From Fasciolopsis buskii (lineage: Eukaryota > Platyhelminthes > Trematoda > Plagiorchiida > Fasciolidae), in NCBI GenBank assembly GCA_008360955.1, contig LUCM01009398.1, positions 1 through 64,000 on the forward strand: a DNA stretch of 64,000 nucleotides. The letters are read 5' to 3'. This document shows, in pieces, positions 1-14,000 of the stretch; the stretch's first letter is position 1; each line of letters opens with the position of its first letter. The position numbers and the translations under genes were made by a program. The notes beneath the pieces were generated by a model that was not told the origin of the DNA, did no database searches, and saw nothing but the letters and a program-made list of their open reading frames with translations.

Positions 1-1587
1 AGGACTTTTTCCAGTCACACAACCACTACCGCGGCGGACTGCAGATCCCGAAGAATTTGAGAGAACTCGGGTGGTAAGGGGGTTAACAAGAATCTTTAGA
101 CGAACAAACAGTCGTCTCCGGTGGAAGTTCGTCCTTCTAAATGAAGAAAGAACGAGGAACGTTCGTCTGAAGATCGTTCTTTTTCATGATATGCATTGTG
201 GGTTGTTGTACTACCCGATCGCCCTGTCCAGAGTAGGCTGTTTTTGTTCGAGGGTGCACTTCTGGCCTTTGTTTAGTGAAGCACAAGGCAGCGGCATCAT
301 TCCAGACGAGCCGGTGGCCAGTCGATCGATTCATACTCTTCTTCTGGAAAGCCTTTCCGGGTCAGTAGAACACGAAAAAGGACACTGGCGGGCCACACTC
401 GCCATGTCATAGTGCCACCAAAGTACTCATGATATTTTTAAGGAGAACTTTCCCCGCGAAAACCCACCACGCCCTCGATATTGCCGCTGTTTGTCCACAG
501 TTGCCTATTCACTGGGCTTGAACCTACCCTATTCACGGCTAACCACCTGGATGGTGGCCGCCCTCTTTCGTGGAACCCAGGGACGCGCCCAATAGCAGTC
601 AGCTCTACCCTGAGCTGGTGGGGTTTTGTTCTAGCATTTCCCCGTTAATCCTGACGTTCCTCGAGGTTCGATAATCACGCCTGTCTTCTTGCTTTTATTC
701 ACTTATAATCTCCGGTCCACTACTTCCAATCCAGTCGATTCTTTTACCGATGGTGCCACTGTTCATTATTCTCTTTCTTACCGCACTCTCTGCCATACAA
801 ACGCCAACACTGGTCGTAACTGTTATATTGTTACTGTATCGTTAGACTCCGATCTTGAACGTCCCTCTTCCATATGAAATATTTTTACCGTATCGGAGGT
901 GGTCGCGGTAGGTAATAAGTAGAATTAATCCCAAATCCACCATCAGTAGCTCCCGATGAAAACAAAATAACTTGAGAAATGAAGAATCGTATTAGCAGAT
1001 GTCAAGACGAGATACATATGCAGTGAGAAAGTTTGCAATATTTTATAGAGCGTGAGTTTGTGAGAAAACTAGTGCTCCTATTTGGTCGGATGGCATTTGG
1101 AATGTTGCACTTTTATTTTCTTGGTCCAAATCACGTCTTTTTATTTTGTTGTGGGTCTTCGACACTTGAGTAATCCAGCGTAAATTGCAAAGTTGCAACG
1201 TCGCTCCACATAAGCAAGTGACCAACTGAATATCCTTTCTTGTGTTGTAACGCTACCAAGCAGATACTACATAAGGCAATCGCCTTATTTAGTACCGTTC
1301 CACGCTCGCTGCATCAGTCGCGTCAATAAGCTCTTGTAGTGTTTTTTAATGATGATTATCAGTCAAAAGTCCACAATTTCTCGATTGCTTCTGCCTTTTC
1401 TCCCTAGCTTTTTCAATAAATTCGAGTCCGTCTTATTCACTCCTAGTCACCTAATTGACGTTCGTCCCGATAACGGGAATCTGAGGATGAGCCAAAGAGC
1501 CTGTAGTTCTAAGTACTAAATCAATTTTCCCGTTGTCACGAACGGTTTAGTTACTTACTGCGTCAATTCTAAAACCGTAGGTTAAAA
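1..1587. other. 5' flank of IDH3G, no recognised gene
   Basis: I recognise no exon, transposon domain or RNA gene here. A 113-codon open frame runs forward from 71 to 412, and its complement is also open for 65 codons (137-334), so it is probably anonymous or old repeat sequence. No clear TATA or initiator sequence could be tied to the gene. The promoter of IDH3G, or of an operon feeding a spliced leader, may lie here or further upstream. Confidence 0.4.
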
Positions 1588-2023
1588 ATGTGGTACATTA
1601 TTCATATGCGTTATCTCGTCAACCTGCATGTTTACTTACCCTTGCTGATTAGAACGATTTTTCCCCAGATTCGCAGCAGTTTGCCCCTTGCATCGATCGT
1701 TCGCACAGCAACTACCAGTACTGACACACCCAATAATGTAGATGAACCGGCTGTGTCGAAACATTACTTGAATATTGGTTTCCATCAAGAATTACCCAAA
1801 GCTTGTTATGGTGGGCGACACACAGTGGCTATGATCACTGGCGACGGTCTCGGACCGGAGTTCATGGGATATGTAAAAGAAGTCTATCAACTCCTTGGTG
1901 CTCCAGTCGATTTTGAGGAGATTAATGTGAATCAAGACTGTGACGAGATCACCTATAGAGATGCATTATTGGCCATGAAACGCAACGGTGTGGGCATCAA
2001 AGGAAATTTTGCCACTGAACCAG
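1588..2023 (+). CDS. IDH3G: IDH3G exon 1 (transit peptide and N-terminal Rossmann-like core)
   Basis: The open frame from the ATG at 1588 reaches a donor at 2024 (cag|gtaaca) in phase 1. The core begins at [17 protein letters not shown], matching the start of the conserved isocitrate/isopropylmalate dehydrogenase fold. The first 27 codons (1588-1668) are hydrophobic and end exactly at a strong splice acceptor, so they may be intronic or leader sequence. The next 20 residues are rich in Ser, Thr, Leu and Arg with no acidic residue until TDT, as expected of a mitochondrial targeting peptide. Reading on past the donor gives an in-frame stop at 2059. Confidence 0.88.
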
Positions 2024-5000
2024 GTAACATCTCCAGCGAGCGTCTTTTATTTGGTGTATGATGTATTCGGTACGCCCAAATCCAAGTCACTTGGGATACC
2101 AGTAGGAAATTACTACGTCGCTCGTCGACCATTGTTACTTTTCTGGTGAACAGTTCGGTGAGAAGATAATGCAGAGGATTGGATCCAGTTTTCCTGAACT
2201 CACTGTAAATGGTAAATTCATGCATTAAATCAGTTAATCGGTCAAATGTTTATTTGTTAACGGAATAACTTGCGAAATAAAATACTAGGAAAACATGTTC
2301 ACCTCCTCCCCAAATTCAACTGTTGATAGCTTTTCCTCCAATTAGCTCTTACCACTTAGCGCATGCTTCCACTCTTGGTAACAACATCCGTTAGCTACAC
2401 TTATGAGTGAATTCCTTCTGATCGTTCCCGAAACCCTAGTTTATTTGTGGTGTAAGAATGATAGGTCCAAAGTGACTCTACTGACATGAACGTGAACCGG
2501 CCGAAATCTAGGGAAACTTGATTGATCGAATCATTTTTTATCATACTCTTCTGCGCGAGTTTGGTGGAAGAAGGTTACCTTAGTATCTCAGATTTATGCT
2601 ACACTGCCGAAGATAACCAGAAACAATGATCCAATGATCGTAACGGACGAGTTGGGGACATTTTGTCCCTCCAATTTAGGGTCGGTCTCCATGGTACCCT
2701 GTCAATCCTGTCTGCTTCAGTGCTTCCAGAATCTCTGCCATCAGTCCCGCAGACATCTTTCCTTATTCACCCTAATTTAATTTTAAATTAATTTCCCCTC
2801 CTGCTTTTATCCATACTTTCTTATCTCTGTAATCTCGCATTGTTATCTCTACTTTGCTTTTTATTTTATGCTTAGCTGATTTTTTACTCCGCACCAGGCG
2901 CTTTTCCACTCTCTTTCTTTCTCCATAAAACCTAAAAGCACCCGACGCAAGAATACTGCAGCAATTAGTGCGCTGAAGCTTTGTCTATCCCTTTTTCTGT
3001 TCACGATCGGGTTCATAAAACCGTCAATGTGAATTTACTTGTCTATGTCTACACAGTTGCCTCAACATATCTACTGATGTTTTTGTTTCGCACTTCAAAA
3101 TTGGCAGTCATCTTTGTGACCTTGCCCATCTTGATTACGGACACTCAGTTGCACTTACGATGTCCATATTCCCAGATGTCGACACTGTATTTTAGTCAAC
3201 ATTTTCCTCTTCCTATACATCTAACTTTGCATTTGTTTCACAATTCTAATGCACACTAAGTAGCCAAGCTCTGTAGGTCATATCCAAGGCCTTTGTCTTT
3301 CTTAGGTTACCTACAGAAAAGTCATCAATAAGTAGGGGTCGATTGCTTGCGCCGTGTAAATCAGTGACGGATAGATGCAGCATCATGTAGTAAAGTTAAA
3401 AAGCCGCTGAGAGTCTGTCCAGTAGCGTACTGGCTAAGGCGTTCGACTCAAAATCGTTCGTCCCAGGTTCGCGTCCCAGTTCGGGTGCGGTGGATATGCA
3501 TTACTAATGGTTCCTACCAAGGATGACACAGCTGTACAGTGCTTCCATGGTTTCTCAATGATGAGTTGGGCGATGATATTGCCCTTTGACTGGCTTCGCT
3601 ACAATTCTGTGCCATCCGTTTTTCGTTGTTTTCTTTTCGGATATTTGATTTGATTATGATCTCCGTTCGACGCTACAATCGCTCGGAATTACTTTTGTTC
3701 AAAAACCATGTCGTTTCTCAACATGGACTGGGTTCACACATTACTGCACCTCAAAGATCTTCTCATCGATCTAAAAGAAACACACGTGCTGACTGGCAGG
3801 CAGCTCTTAAATGCACCCTTTCAGCCAACACGTCCATTCCGGCATTGTTGAGTACCAACATCCGCTCTCTGTTTACGAAAATGTCGGATATTTCCCTCGC
3901 ACTCCAATCACAGATCCATGTTCACACTTCTGTCATCTGCACTCAATAATTGTGGCTGAACCTCTGATATCGCTGATTCACTCGTGTTGATAGGCGGCTT
4001 CAGACTCCGTCGGCATAACAGTTTTGTACAAGAAGACTGGAAGGTGATGTGGTAATATACATAGACTCCTGGTCTGGCAAGTCCGAAGTTATTTCTGCAT
4101 ACTGTCTATGTGGAATTGGTTGTCTTGTAACAGTGTCATTCCAGGCTGTTCCGACATATCAGTACAATCAATCAATTTAACTGGCAACGCAATATCACAT
4201 CCCTTTCGGACTCTTTTCTAGTATTTATTGTTCCTCTTCCTAAGGAAAGTCTTCAAATTATTGTGGGTAATTTTAATTATGTATTTACCCTACTATTGAC
4301 TATGTTGGATTTGACTAACCTATGCGTTTCTCCCAACAGAGGCAGCTCCATCTTGGATGGAATTATTACCAACCACCCTGATTTATTTCTCCTGAAACTG
4401 TGTACTCCAAGTACACTCTCGATCATCCTTCCATTCCTTCAGGCAACAAATCAAATCCGAGTTCGCCTCCGTAACTATTCACACAACAACCTTATTCTTC
4501 AGAAATCCCTTTCACTCGCCTGTGCCTGTCTCCCTTTTAAACCTCTGTTCAATGAAAATATCAAACGTTTCACAGAGACGGCCAACGCAGTCCTTGATAT
4601 CTGCTGTTCCTTAGGAGCACTATTTGGCTCAGATGGCCGTATCTCCACCGAGAAACTGAGATCTATAAGAAGATGCAATGAGAACTTCTACAAATCCCGT
4701 AATAACTTGAGCGTGCGATACATTTCTAACCTAATAAAAGCTGGAATCAAACACATCGACACTACATTCGCCAGCCAACTCTTGAATGATAACAACAACC
4801 AATTCCTATGGCAAAGCATTCGGCTGTTTTGTGGGAAGATAAAGAGACATGCGAAAACTTCTGCGGATGTCGACAGTATAAATCATGCTTTCTTCCATCC
4901 TTCCATTGATGCCCAGTCATATTTTGACAGGGTGATGATACCACACTTATAAGTTTTTTCAGAGAAGAGGTGCTCGACCTTCTGCGCACCACTAAAATTA

Positions 5001-7983
5001 CCATAGGGGTTGATCCTGACAGTCTGTCTTCAGCTCTTGGTGCTGTGGTTTTGACGGATGTACTTACTTCTCTGATTAACTCATCATTAACCTCGTCTTT
5101 TATTCCTGACTGTTGGAGACCCATCACTTATTCCCATCCCAAAATCTAGCAGTTCAGCTGTTTTAGTAAAACGTTTTTGCCCCGTCGCCTTAACATCTTC
5201 TGGTCTTAAACTTCTATGTATCCTCCTGACAACCATTTTCAGTTTGCCTATAAATCTAACAGGTCCACTTTGGACGCTGTCCTCTCCCTCATTCACCACA
5301 TTTACAAGTCCTTAGACGCATCAATGAAATCTGTGCATTGCGCATTTCTAGATTATTCGTCGGCAGTTTATTCTGTCCCAAGGTCTCTTCTACTTCACAA
5401 ACTGTAAACATTTGGTTGTCCCACTTTCTTATTAGCCTAGCTGTCTGATTACTTTACAAACCGAGCCCAGTGCACACGAACGGACGGTGAAACTTCAAAA
5501 ACGTTAATTAACAACTCAGGCCTGTTACAGGGTGCTGTCCTTTCACCGTTTCTCTTCTCTGCTCACATCAGAGACGTACCAACTAGCTCAACTTGTCATC
5601 TGTTTAAGTATGCTGATGACGTCGCTCTCTCTCAATGATGATTTTCTATTTTTCCAACAGCCTGTCTTCTGTTTACGATTTCTCTGCACGAACTGGTTTA
5701 AATCTCAACACATCTAAATGTTTCAAATGTCTGTTCTCTCTCTGACTGGGTCAGCCTACCCATCCGAAACGTCTTTCATCAGCTCGAAAACTCTTACCAG
5801 GGTTGATTCTGTGAAATATCTGGGAGTTAATATTGATAAAAATCTGAAGTGAATTTCTCACATTTCTACTTGTTTTCTCGGGGCCATCAACTAACTGAAA
5901 ACAGTTGTATAATAAACGTGAGCACAGGAAGGCTAGTTTTCTTCCCCAGTTGTTAGCTCTTTCTTTCGTTGTACAAAAGAAGAAAATTTAAAGCGTGTCT
6001 GGACGAATAGTTTAATTAATTATTTTTAAAACCATTCAGGTTATTCATCCCGTAATTTGGCTCTTCGGGTTCAACTAAACCTTTATGCATTTGTTCAACG
6101 ATGTCGGAGCTTCCCCGGAATCAAGACACGTCACGATAACGTAGACATTGTGATTATTCGCGAAAATACCGAGGGAGAATATAGCCGTGTGAGTATTCCT
6201 TTTTGTTCTACAACACCCCATTTCTAGGGATATAACATCTAACTTGTTCACCCTGATAGTAGGTCATACGTTTTCCTTGGTGTTCGGTCGAATTTTTGTG
6301 TTTGATGTTTTTTTTCGGATCTTATTTAACTCCGTCGGTAGACGAAAACATCGTCACTGCACAAACTGTTCTATGCTAATCGATTGAATCGTAGTTTTCA
6401 TCTTGTGATCGCATCGAAGACTGAATACATACTGTGACAATCTTAGCGGCTTTTCTCTGTGGCTCAGGAACATGGCAGTTAAGAAAGGAAACTCGCGTGG
6501 GCTATCGGTTTCTTCGCAGTATTACCCTCGTATAGTGGGACCAGGTCGAGGATGATGTATTTGACCTGTGGACCAGGTGCTAAGTTTACATGGGTTACCG
6601 TAGTCAGATTATCAATATCCATGAAATGGTTAGGTCTCAATATTTCCAGAATTCTTTTTTCGGCTATGCATAATAAGGTGACAATGTGCGCTTTCGAACA
6701 GTGCAAAACAACATTCAAAGCCCTTGAAACTATAGTTTTTACTATCGCTTGCGAGTCTATGATGACCATCTTAAAGCCAATGATAGTCCTTAACTGACTC
6801 GAACGATCACCAAAATCTCATTGAGTCTTGAATGATCGCTATAGGTTCTTGGACAATCACCATAGACTCTTAAACTTCAATGAAGCTTGTATAATGACTG
6901 AATCCAGTATCATGCATACAGCGCTTTAAAGAAAGATCGACATCACATGTAACACAGGGCGGAAAAATACTAAATCAGTTGAAAGAAATCAGTCTATTTT
7001 TATGTCAAACATTTAGACATCGTCAACTGTGACTGATCTGACACTGACAATGACTGAATTGTGTCGCCCGTGCTCGTGTACCGAGCCGCTTAATGGCCGC
7101 CATTCAAGGCAGTCAGCTGTTGGATTCGATTTTTTTAGTCCATAACAGTGAGAATTGTAGAATCCTCAGCTTCGGCTGCTAGAAAAATGGCTTCTAGTTA
7201 GCTCTCACGAATTCGTCTCATCGGACGTTTTAAGGTATAGACCTCACTCATTCGCGCATCCACACGTGAACTATTTCTTCTACGTGCTGTAATGTTATCG
7301 GACTAAAGTTTCCGAATTGTAGCTGAAATACTCAGCGTCCTACTCCTCTCCGTTTGCGGCAAAAAACAGAACACGGAAATCTACAGAAATAAAAAAAGCT
7401 CTATCGAACAGAATTGTCGCACATTGAAGCGACAAAGGTAATCAACATTATTAGAGTAAATCTGTCACAGTGGTCACAACGTAACTCAAGAACTTGCAAA
7501 AGCATTCCAGAAGTCAATTATGAGTCTGTGCAAGGAAGAAAACCATTGATGACCAAAACTAATTAGGCTGTGGATAACGATCGTTCATCAAGAATAAATT
7601 TGCTTACATCTACGAAGCTCGGAAAATTGCCATCTTGAGATATGGTGCACATAAAGTGGACATGGAGAATCGCTACAATTAGTACACTTTTTTTCTTTTA
7701 TTGGCTTATATTTCAGTTCACCGTTCTTATTACAGTAAGGTGCCAGTTGGCAATGCAGAAAAGTGGATATCAGCTCTAGGTTAATCGTTCCCAGCGGTTG
7801 ACCTGATTTTCGAATAATGTGGCATGCATTGTGTGCTTTTCAATCAAATGTAATTTGTTTGAAAACGCTGAGTTGATGAGAATGGGGGAAAATGTATGCC
7901 AACCACAGCAACCCATTACTAGCGTAAACTTCTTACGCATTCGGCCTCCGTTAGAAAGGGTTTCCCACGTAGCTGACATTTCA

Positions 7984-8025
<42 letters not shown>

Positions 8026-11000
8026 GTAATTGACATCCAAGTGCAAAGTGATTAGTAATGTCGGGTTCGAACTTCTCTTGTATGACATGGGAAATCGCCT
8101 GGATTACTTGCTCGTTAACTGCTTGTTCGTTATTGTTGTTGTTTCTAGAACGTTTTAAAGATGAACTTTGTTTGTTGTTCAATAATAAAGGCTTACTCGC
8201 AAACGCTTGAGTTTGCAACACCTATCTGTCGATCAAATTTCTCGGTTTTATGCGCGTCTTCATCAAAAATGAATGAGTGGCTACTCTAATAACATGGCTT
8301 GCACGTATTTCATCCGATGTGACTTGTCCAAAAAACAGAAGTAACGGACAGTAACTGACCTTACGTGGTCTTATGTAGTAGCTAATGAACACATGCTTAG
8401 TGAGGATCTCAATAGTTCAGTTCATTTTTGCAACCATCAAGCTTGCAGTCTAGCGCTCTGGTTGTGAAAAAAAATCAGAACTGTAGAAAAGCACAATCAC
8501 TCCAAATGCATAAACGCCACTGATTGCGGGATTTAACTCTATCGTTTCCTTTCTGTGCCATTTCTCTCTTCTACACCTACTGAATGAGGTCTTAAGTGAA
8601 ACAGCTAAGGAAATTTCTCCACAGGTATTTCGGTCAGGTTCTGATGCTGGGTTAAAGCCCATTTCGCTTGTGAGTCAGACTTTTGAGCCTTCGGTTCCGG
8701 TTAGGGTTCGCAAAGAACAATCCCTTCCTCGGTATGGGTGGCCGTGAAGCTTCGGTCGTTCAAATGTCTCTGTCACTCTTTCATTGAAGAACTGCCGATT
8801 TCGGTGGACAGTGACACCGTTTTACCGATCGATCAAAGCAGCCGATTCATTCCGTTTTAGTCGTCATGATTTTCGGTTAACCTTCTAATCTAACAGTTTA
8901 ATTGCATACATTTTTATTGTTGCAGACTGTCTCAGGCCTACTTGGCATACTTAATAGACCGCCCTCTTCCCCCTGAATCATGTAGAGAAAATCGGTCGTT
9001 TGATTCTCCCGATGATGAAACGATCGTATTTTGTTTTTCTTCCTTTTGTGTACTTACTGTTACCACGTGGGAAACGGAATTTCACCCAGCTCAGTCCAGT
9101 TAATTTGTATTGCAACAGTTTCTCTAATGCATTCCATTTATCGACTGTGATTTCGTGGAATTCGTTTGGTTTTGACGCAACCTAATTAGCAGTAGCCAGA
9201 GAAGTGAATAGAAATACCAAGCGAACGATACAAACAAATCGTCCTCTGATCTTTAGTCGCACTGAATTCGTTCTCGATTGTATTACAGCTGGAACACGAG
9301 AGCGTCCCCGGCGTTGTGGAATCACTGAAGGTGATCACCCGGGAGAAGTCGGAAAGGTGGGTCAGTTTTGCTGAGTTCTACGAGTATGTAGCTTTTTTTC
9401 TGATTTCGGCCATCATTTAGGGGTCTCTTACGTCTGTTCACCAACTCTCAATATTTTCGATCCACAGAATTGCTCATTTTGCATTTGACTACGCTGTCCG
9501 TCATAAGCGAAAGAAGGTGACTGCTGTGCACAAAGCGAACATCATGAAGCTGGGCGATGGTTTGTTCCTGGACACTTGCAGCAACGTGGCCAAACAATAT
9601 CCGAATGTGAGTCCAGAATGGATTAGGAATTACGCAATACCTGATAATTGCTCCTCACTATTTCAACTTCTTTTCTGTTGCTCGTTATGCACGAGCTTTG
9701 TCGGAATGTGTCGTGACGAACACAACTGCCGTAGTGTGTTGAATTCGAACGATCAAAAGGTTTCCCCCGAATACTGCCAATACTCACGTTGGCAAAATCA
9801 TTGCGTGCACGACGATGTTTTTTTCCTAACAGTCGTCTGACTGCACATGAGTACTCAGTGGCTCATCTCGGATATACTCGTCAAACTGTGTTCGTGTTTA
9901 TTATTTTATATAAATACTCCACTTATGTAACTGTTCCCAGCTAGGTGATGACCCTGAGAGCATTTATTTCTGTTTTTCTATCCCTGTAATCTCCCCATAA
10001 ACCAGCCGTTCAAAACTCCAAGCGACTAGAGATATCATCCCGTGTAAACCTCATCACCACCCTCTCTAGTGATGACCTGAAAAGGTTCATGTTTGAATGT
10101 CTTACAGTCATCTTGGTACACCACATTACCTGGCAACAAGTTTCACAAAATGACCAACTGTCTAGATACGGCAGAACGATGACAGGCCCCTCCAATTCAG
10201 CTTCCTGGGGCGAACGATGTTGTGCTTCTCAATAAGGACTCATGAAAGTTGCAGGATTTTCTCGATCACCTGAGCGATACTGTAGGTATGTTTAGGATGT
10301 GTTTTACGCCTCGAAATTGAAAATTGCCTTCGCAAAATTTGCTTGTTTCGAAGTCAAACCTTGTTTTTGTAAGTGAAGAATTGAGTATATTAGACCTAGT
10401 TGCTTGGGTATTTTTACCTCATCTAATGATCTCACATGGAGAAGGCTTGATTGCCAACTTGAGGCATCTGTGGAGTTCGCCTGCATTATGCCATGCAGAT
10501 CAACGCATGCCGCGCTTTTCGACCTTATACGGATTTCTCTTGCCATATACCATTGAAAGAGACCACATAAAGATATCCTCTTGATGATTTACGGAATGCA
10601 GATGAGACAGCACGGAGATCGGATAACACTTCGTAAGAACTTGATACTGCCTAAACGTATTAACTTATCAACGCATCAGAACTGCACACAGTAGGTAAGT
10701 GTATACGTGTGTGCTTGTAGGCACCCCTATAAATACGGGACAGTTGATCAGCAGGAATTTGGAGTAAAAGCAACGTGCGTTCAATCGTTCCGAACATGTT
10801 TGAAATTTACGATCCTGGTTTTAGTTGGTCCCATTTGCGACTAATTCGACCACAATATTGCGTACATTTTGATACATGTATTCCAGTTAATTAACGTTGC
10901 AGGACACCAGTTGTTTAGATACTCTTCGAATCTTTATTGCACTTCTGATGTTATTACGCTGTTGCTTTTCTAAGTATTTCCCGAGTTCAGTTGTGTCACA

Positions 11001-14000
11001 GAGGGATTGCACCGGGGCGAGTAGTCACATTGCTTCATCAAATTAGGGCGCCATCTGTTAGCAACAAGCAGAACACTGAGTTTCTATCTAAACGTCGCCG
11101 TACTCCGCAAAATCCAATCGTCTTGTAAGTTGAATTCATTTATGCAAACATTAGGACTGTTATTTGGGACGAAAAACAATCGATGTATCATCAGTTGTTG
11201 GGCTCTGAACTGGGCAATCGACCGTCGCAACAACAGTTTGCTAAAATGTACTTGCTAGTGTACAATTTTAATATCATAAGCTCCTCATGGATTACAGTCA
11301 TTACCTGGTACAGATATTCCAAATGCACTGCATAACACGTTATACGTTGGCGGTAGATTAGGGCTTCCCTGTTCTCACTTCGTACGATAGGCATGCGGAA
11401 TAGGGACGTCGAAGTTCTCTCGGAGTAGGTTATTCAAGCATGGCACCCGCCGTAAAAATGAATTGATAAATATTCCAACTACCTCATGAAAATTTCCCTT
11501 TGACTTGTATTATTTATTACGTTAAACTCATTGTTGAAAAGTAAAACGTGAGAAAACCCACTGACAATCAGGAACACCTCCGTATTACAGATTGAATTTA
11601 ACGCCATGATAATCGACAACACGTGCATGCAACTGGTAAGCAAACCGCAGCAATTCGATGTAATTGTACTGCCCAACCTCTACGGGAATATTGTGGGCAA
11701 TATTTCCGCCGGCCTCGTTGGTGGTGCTGGCTTGGCCAGTGGTGTGAATCTGGGTCGGAACAGTGCGCTATTTGAAATGGGCACTCGAAATTCTGGCCGA
11801 TCACTGACTGGAAAAGACATCGCAAACCCCTGCGCCATGCTGCTCACAAGTGCGGACTTGTTGGAATATCTTGGTAAGTCAGATCCTCCGAAGATTTCCC
11901 CCTTGGTCACATCGAATCCTCCAGTAGTTTCCTTCGTTGTCAGATCATTCACAAACATGTGGGTTCCTTGATCGGGACTCCGAACGCAGGACTAACGAGA
12001 ACCGATAAACAGATAATGCAAGTTATCAACGACAATGGGAAAGTGGAACGGATGATGAAGTCCATGTTCAATCTAGCGAAAAGTGCCACTTTCTTTGGGT
12101 AAGATAGCAGTGCCGATGTTTGAGCTTACTCTTGCTTTTATCCCACTATCTCATACGTGGACCCTGGTGACAGTCGTCTACACTCGAGTTTTCACACGGC
12201 AAAATCCTGTTTTTTGCTAATCGCACACTGTAAAAACCAACTAGAAACCTGAAGAATCCACTTGGCTTTGGTTGTGCCAACTCACGTTCTAAGTAGGCTG
12301 TTGAATAACCACTGTCAATCTGAACTTGGTGTCGATAGTAATTTAGGTCGTAGTGAAAGCACTGTGCGTAGCATGGTCGAAGAAACGAGGACAGTTGTTC
12401 TCTGAGTGTATGTAGATGGCGAGTTCATTTAGGACTAATGACGATGATTCATGGAAGATTTCGTTAGCTACCCATAGGCGACCCTCGGGAAGAGTACGCA
12501 TAATCCTAGGATATGATTTTTGTTGGCTTGAAAACAAGCATGGTGGTAATGCAACATGCTAGTAGTTTTACAAAAAGTGGATAAAAGAGAGAAACAGTAA
12601 TAAATCACGACAAACCAATTGTTTTTTTTTTCACCGTACACATTTCGTTGTTCTCGGATTTTGAAGGGAGACGTGTTCTACAAACAGACCATACAGATTT
12701 CGCGCTACTGAATTCCGTTCTGAGCCATATCTCAATGTCTTCAACCAACAGCAGTCCTCATTTTTTTGGATCCCAAACCAGAAATGCGGGAGGCACCAAT
12801 CGATGCTAAAACCAAACCCGAAAACCCGCCACTGGTTGCGCGATTAAGCATGCGTACCCGATACTCCGCTGTTCAATCAACTTTGTACTGACACATGCTT
12901 AAATTTGTTTTGAACTACTGCTCATCGCCACAAGAGGGTTTCCGAATCCTTTCTTTCATCCTGCTTCTTTGCAGATCAGGTCTTCTAACCAAAGATTCCA
13001 GGTGCAGCTTCTTAACCTACTGCTTCGCTCTGAATAGCCCAGTAGTATCGTTCACAGGAACCGTGGGTTATGATAACCAGAGGGTCTGGAACAGCTAGCA
13101 TGTGCGAAGAACCCCGCACATGGTTCGGCTTCTTTTTTCTATTTCTCCGTGATGCCGATGGCACTTAAGCTTTATGCAGATACTTACTCCCGTTCGACGG
13201 AAATCGTACTGTATTCGGATTTTAATAAATCTTCATGCAATGATCTACAGTCGCTGTGCCACTGCATCTTGACATGGTGTGACGGTCTGCTCGCCTGCAT
13301 GACCCAACCAGCTACACAGAATATCTTATTTCGATTGCTTGAAAATTCCCATTGAGCACAATGATAAAACAAGTTGGGGAACAAGCTCGTCTTCAGGGAT
13401 TCATACACAAAATCACATGGCAACACATTAGGAAGAATGTGGTTGCCCATCCATCCATTGATGGGGCTGCTTCCACCACCCATGAACAAAAACTATCCGA
13501 CAACCTAAGAACGTCGATGAGCAGCAGTGTACATGAGACGAGCGCTGAGATCAAATGAAACGGCCGATGCATTTGGTAGTAGGCTCTAGCAATCAGACAC
13601 TAGTTCTAGCGGTTTGCTGGCCCGAATGGACCAAACTGGCCAGCTCCCTATCTGCAAGGAGGTGAATAAGATGCGTCGACAGCTGAAGCCTCAATTGCCG
13701 GTAAGCTTTAAAAGTGACTGTGAAAACTTACGGTTTAAGGTGGCCAAAAAAATAGAACCTGCAGCTGCTTCAGGTTACAGTGAAAGACTGTTTAATCGTA
13801 TACGCGACAACCGTGGTCTGGGAACTTCGGTTGGTGAAATTGTATGGGATAGAAATGGAACGTTCATCCATGGTAGACAACAAAGACTGGACCGCGAGGC
13901 TGAACACTTTAACGACCATTTTAGGTGGCTGCTCACTAGTGCACCTAGCCCGACGACCGCAGCTGCGAATCCTCAGGAAGTATCTCTTGACCTCTCGAGG

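Larger units (their letters stand above)
6189..9288 (+). other. IDH3G intron 2
   Basis: This 3.1 kb intron has no recognised exon. It contains the short imperfect tandem repeat at 6,797-6,885 and the TA microsatellite at 7,983-8,025. Open frames at 6479-6797 occur on both strands and show no family signature. The rest is anonymous. Confidence 0.5.

Noticed and set aside
71..412. 113-codon frame at the window start as a gene
   Set aside because: The complement is also open, no domain is recognised and no splice or start context supports it.
3421..3490. Functional tRNA-Leu gene
   Set aside because: The acceptor stem does not pair and the anticodon stem is mismatched, while the 3' body recurs elsewhere as a SINE.
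7776..8221. Open frames rich in Tyr-Ile around 8.0 kb, and similar at 55.7-56.0 kb
   Set aside because: They are translations of TA microsatellites, open on both strands.
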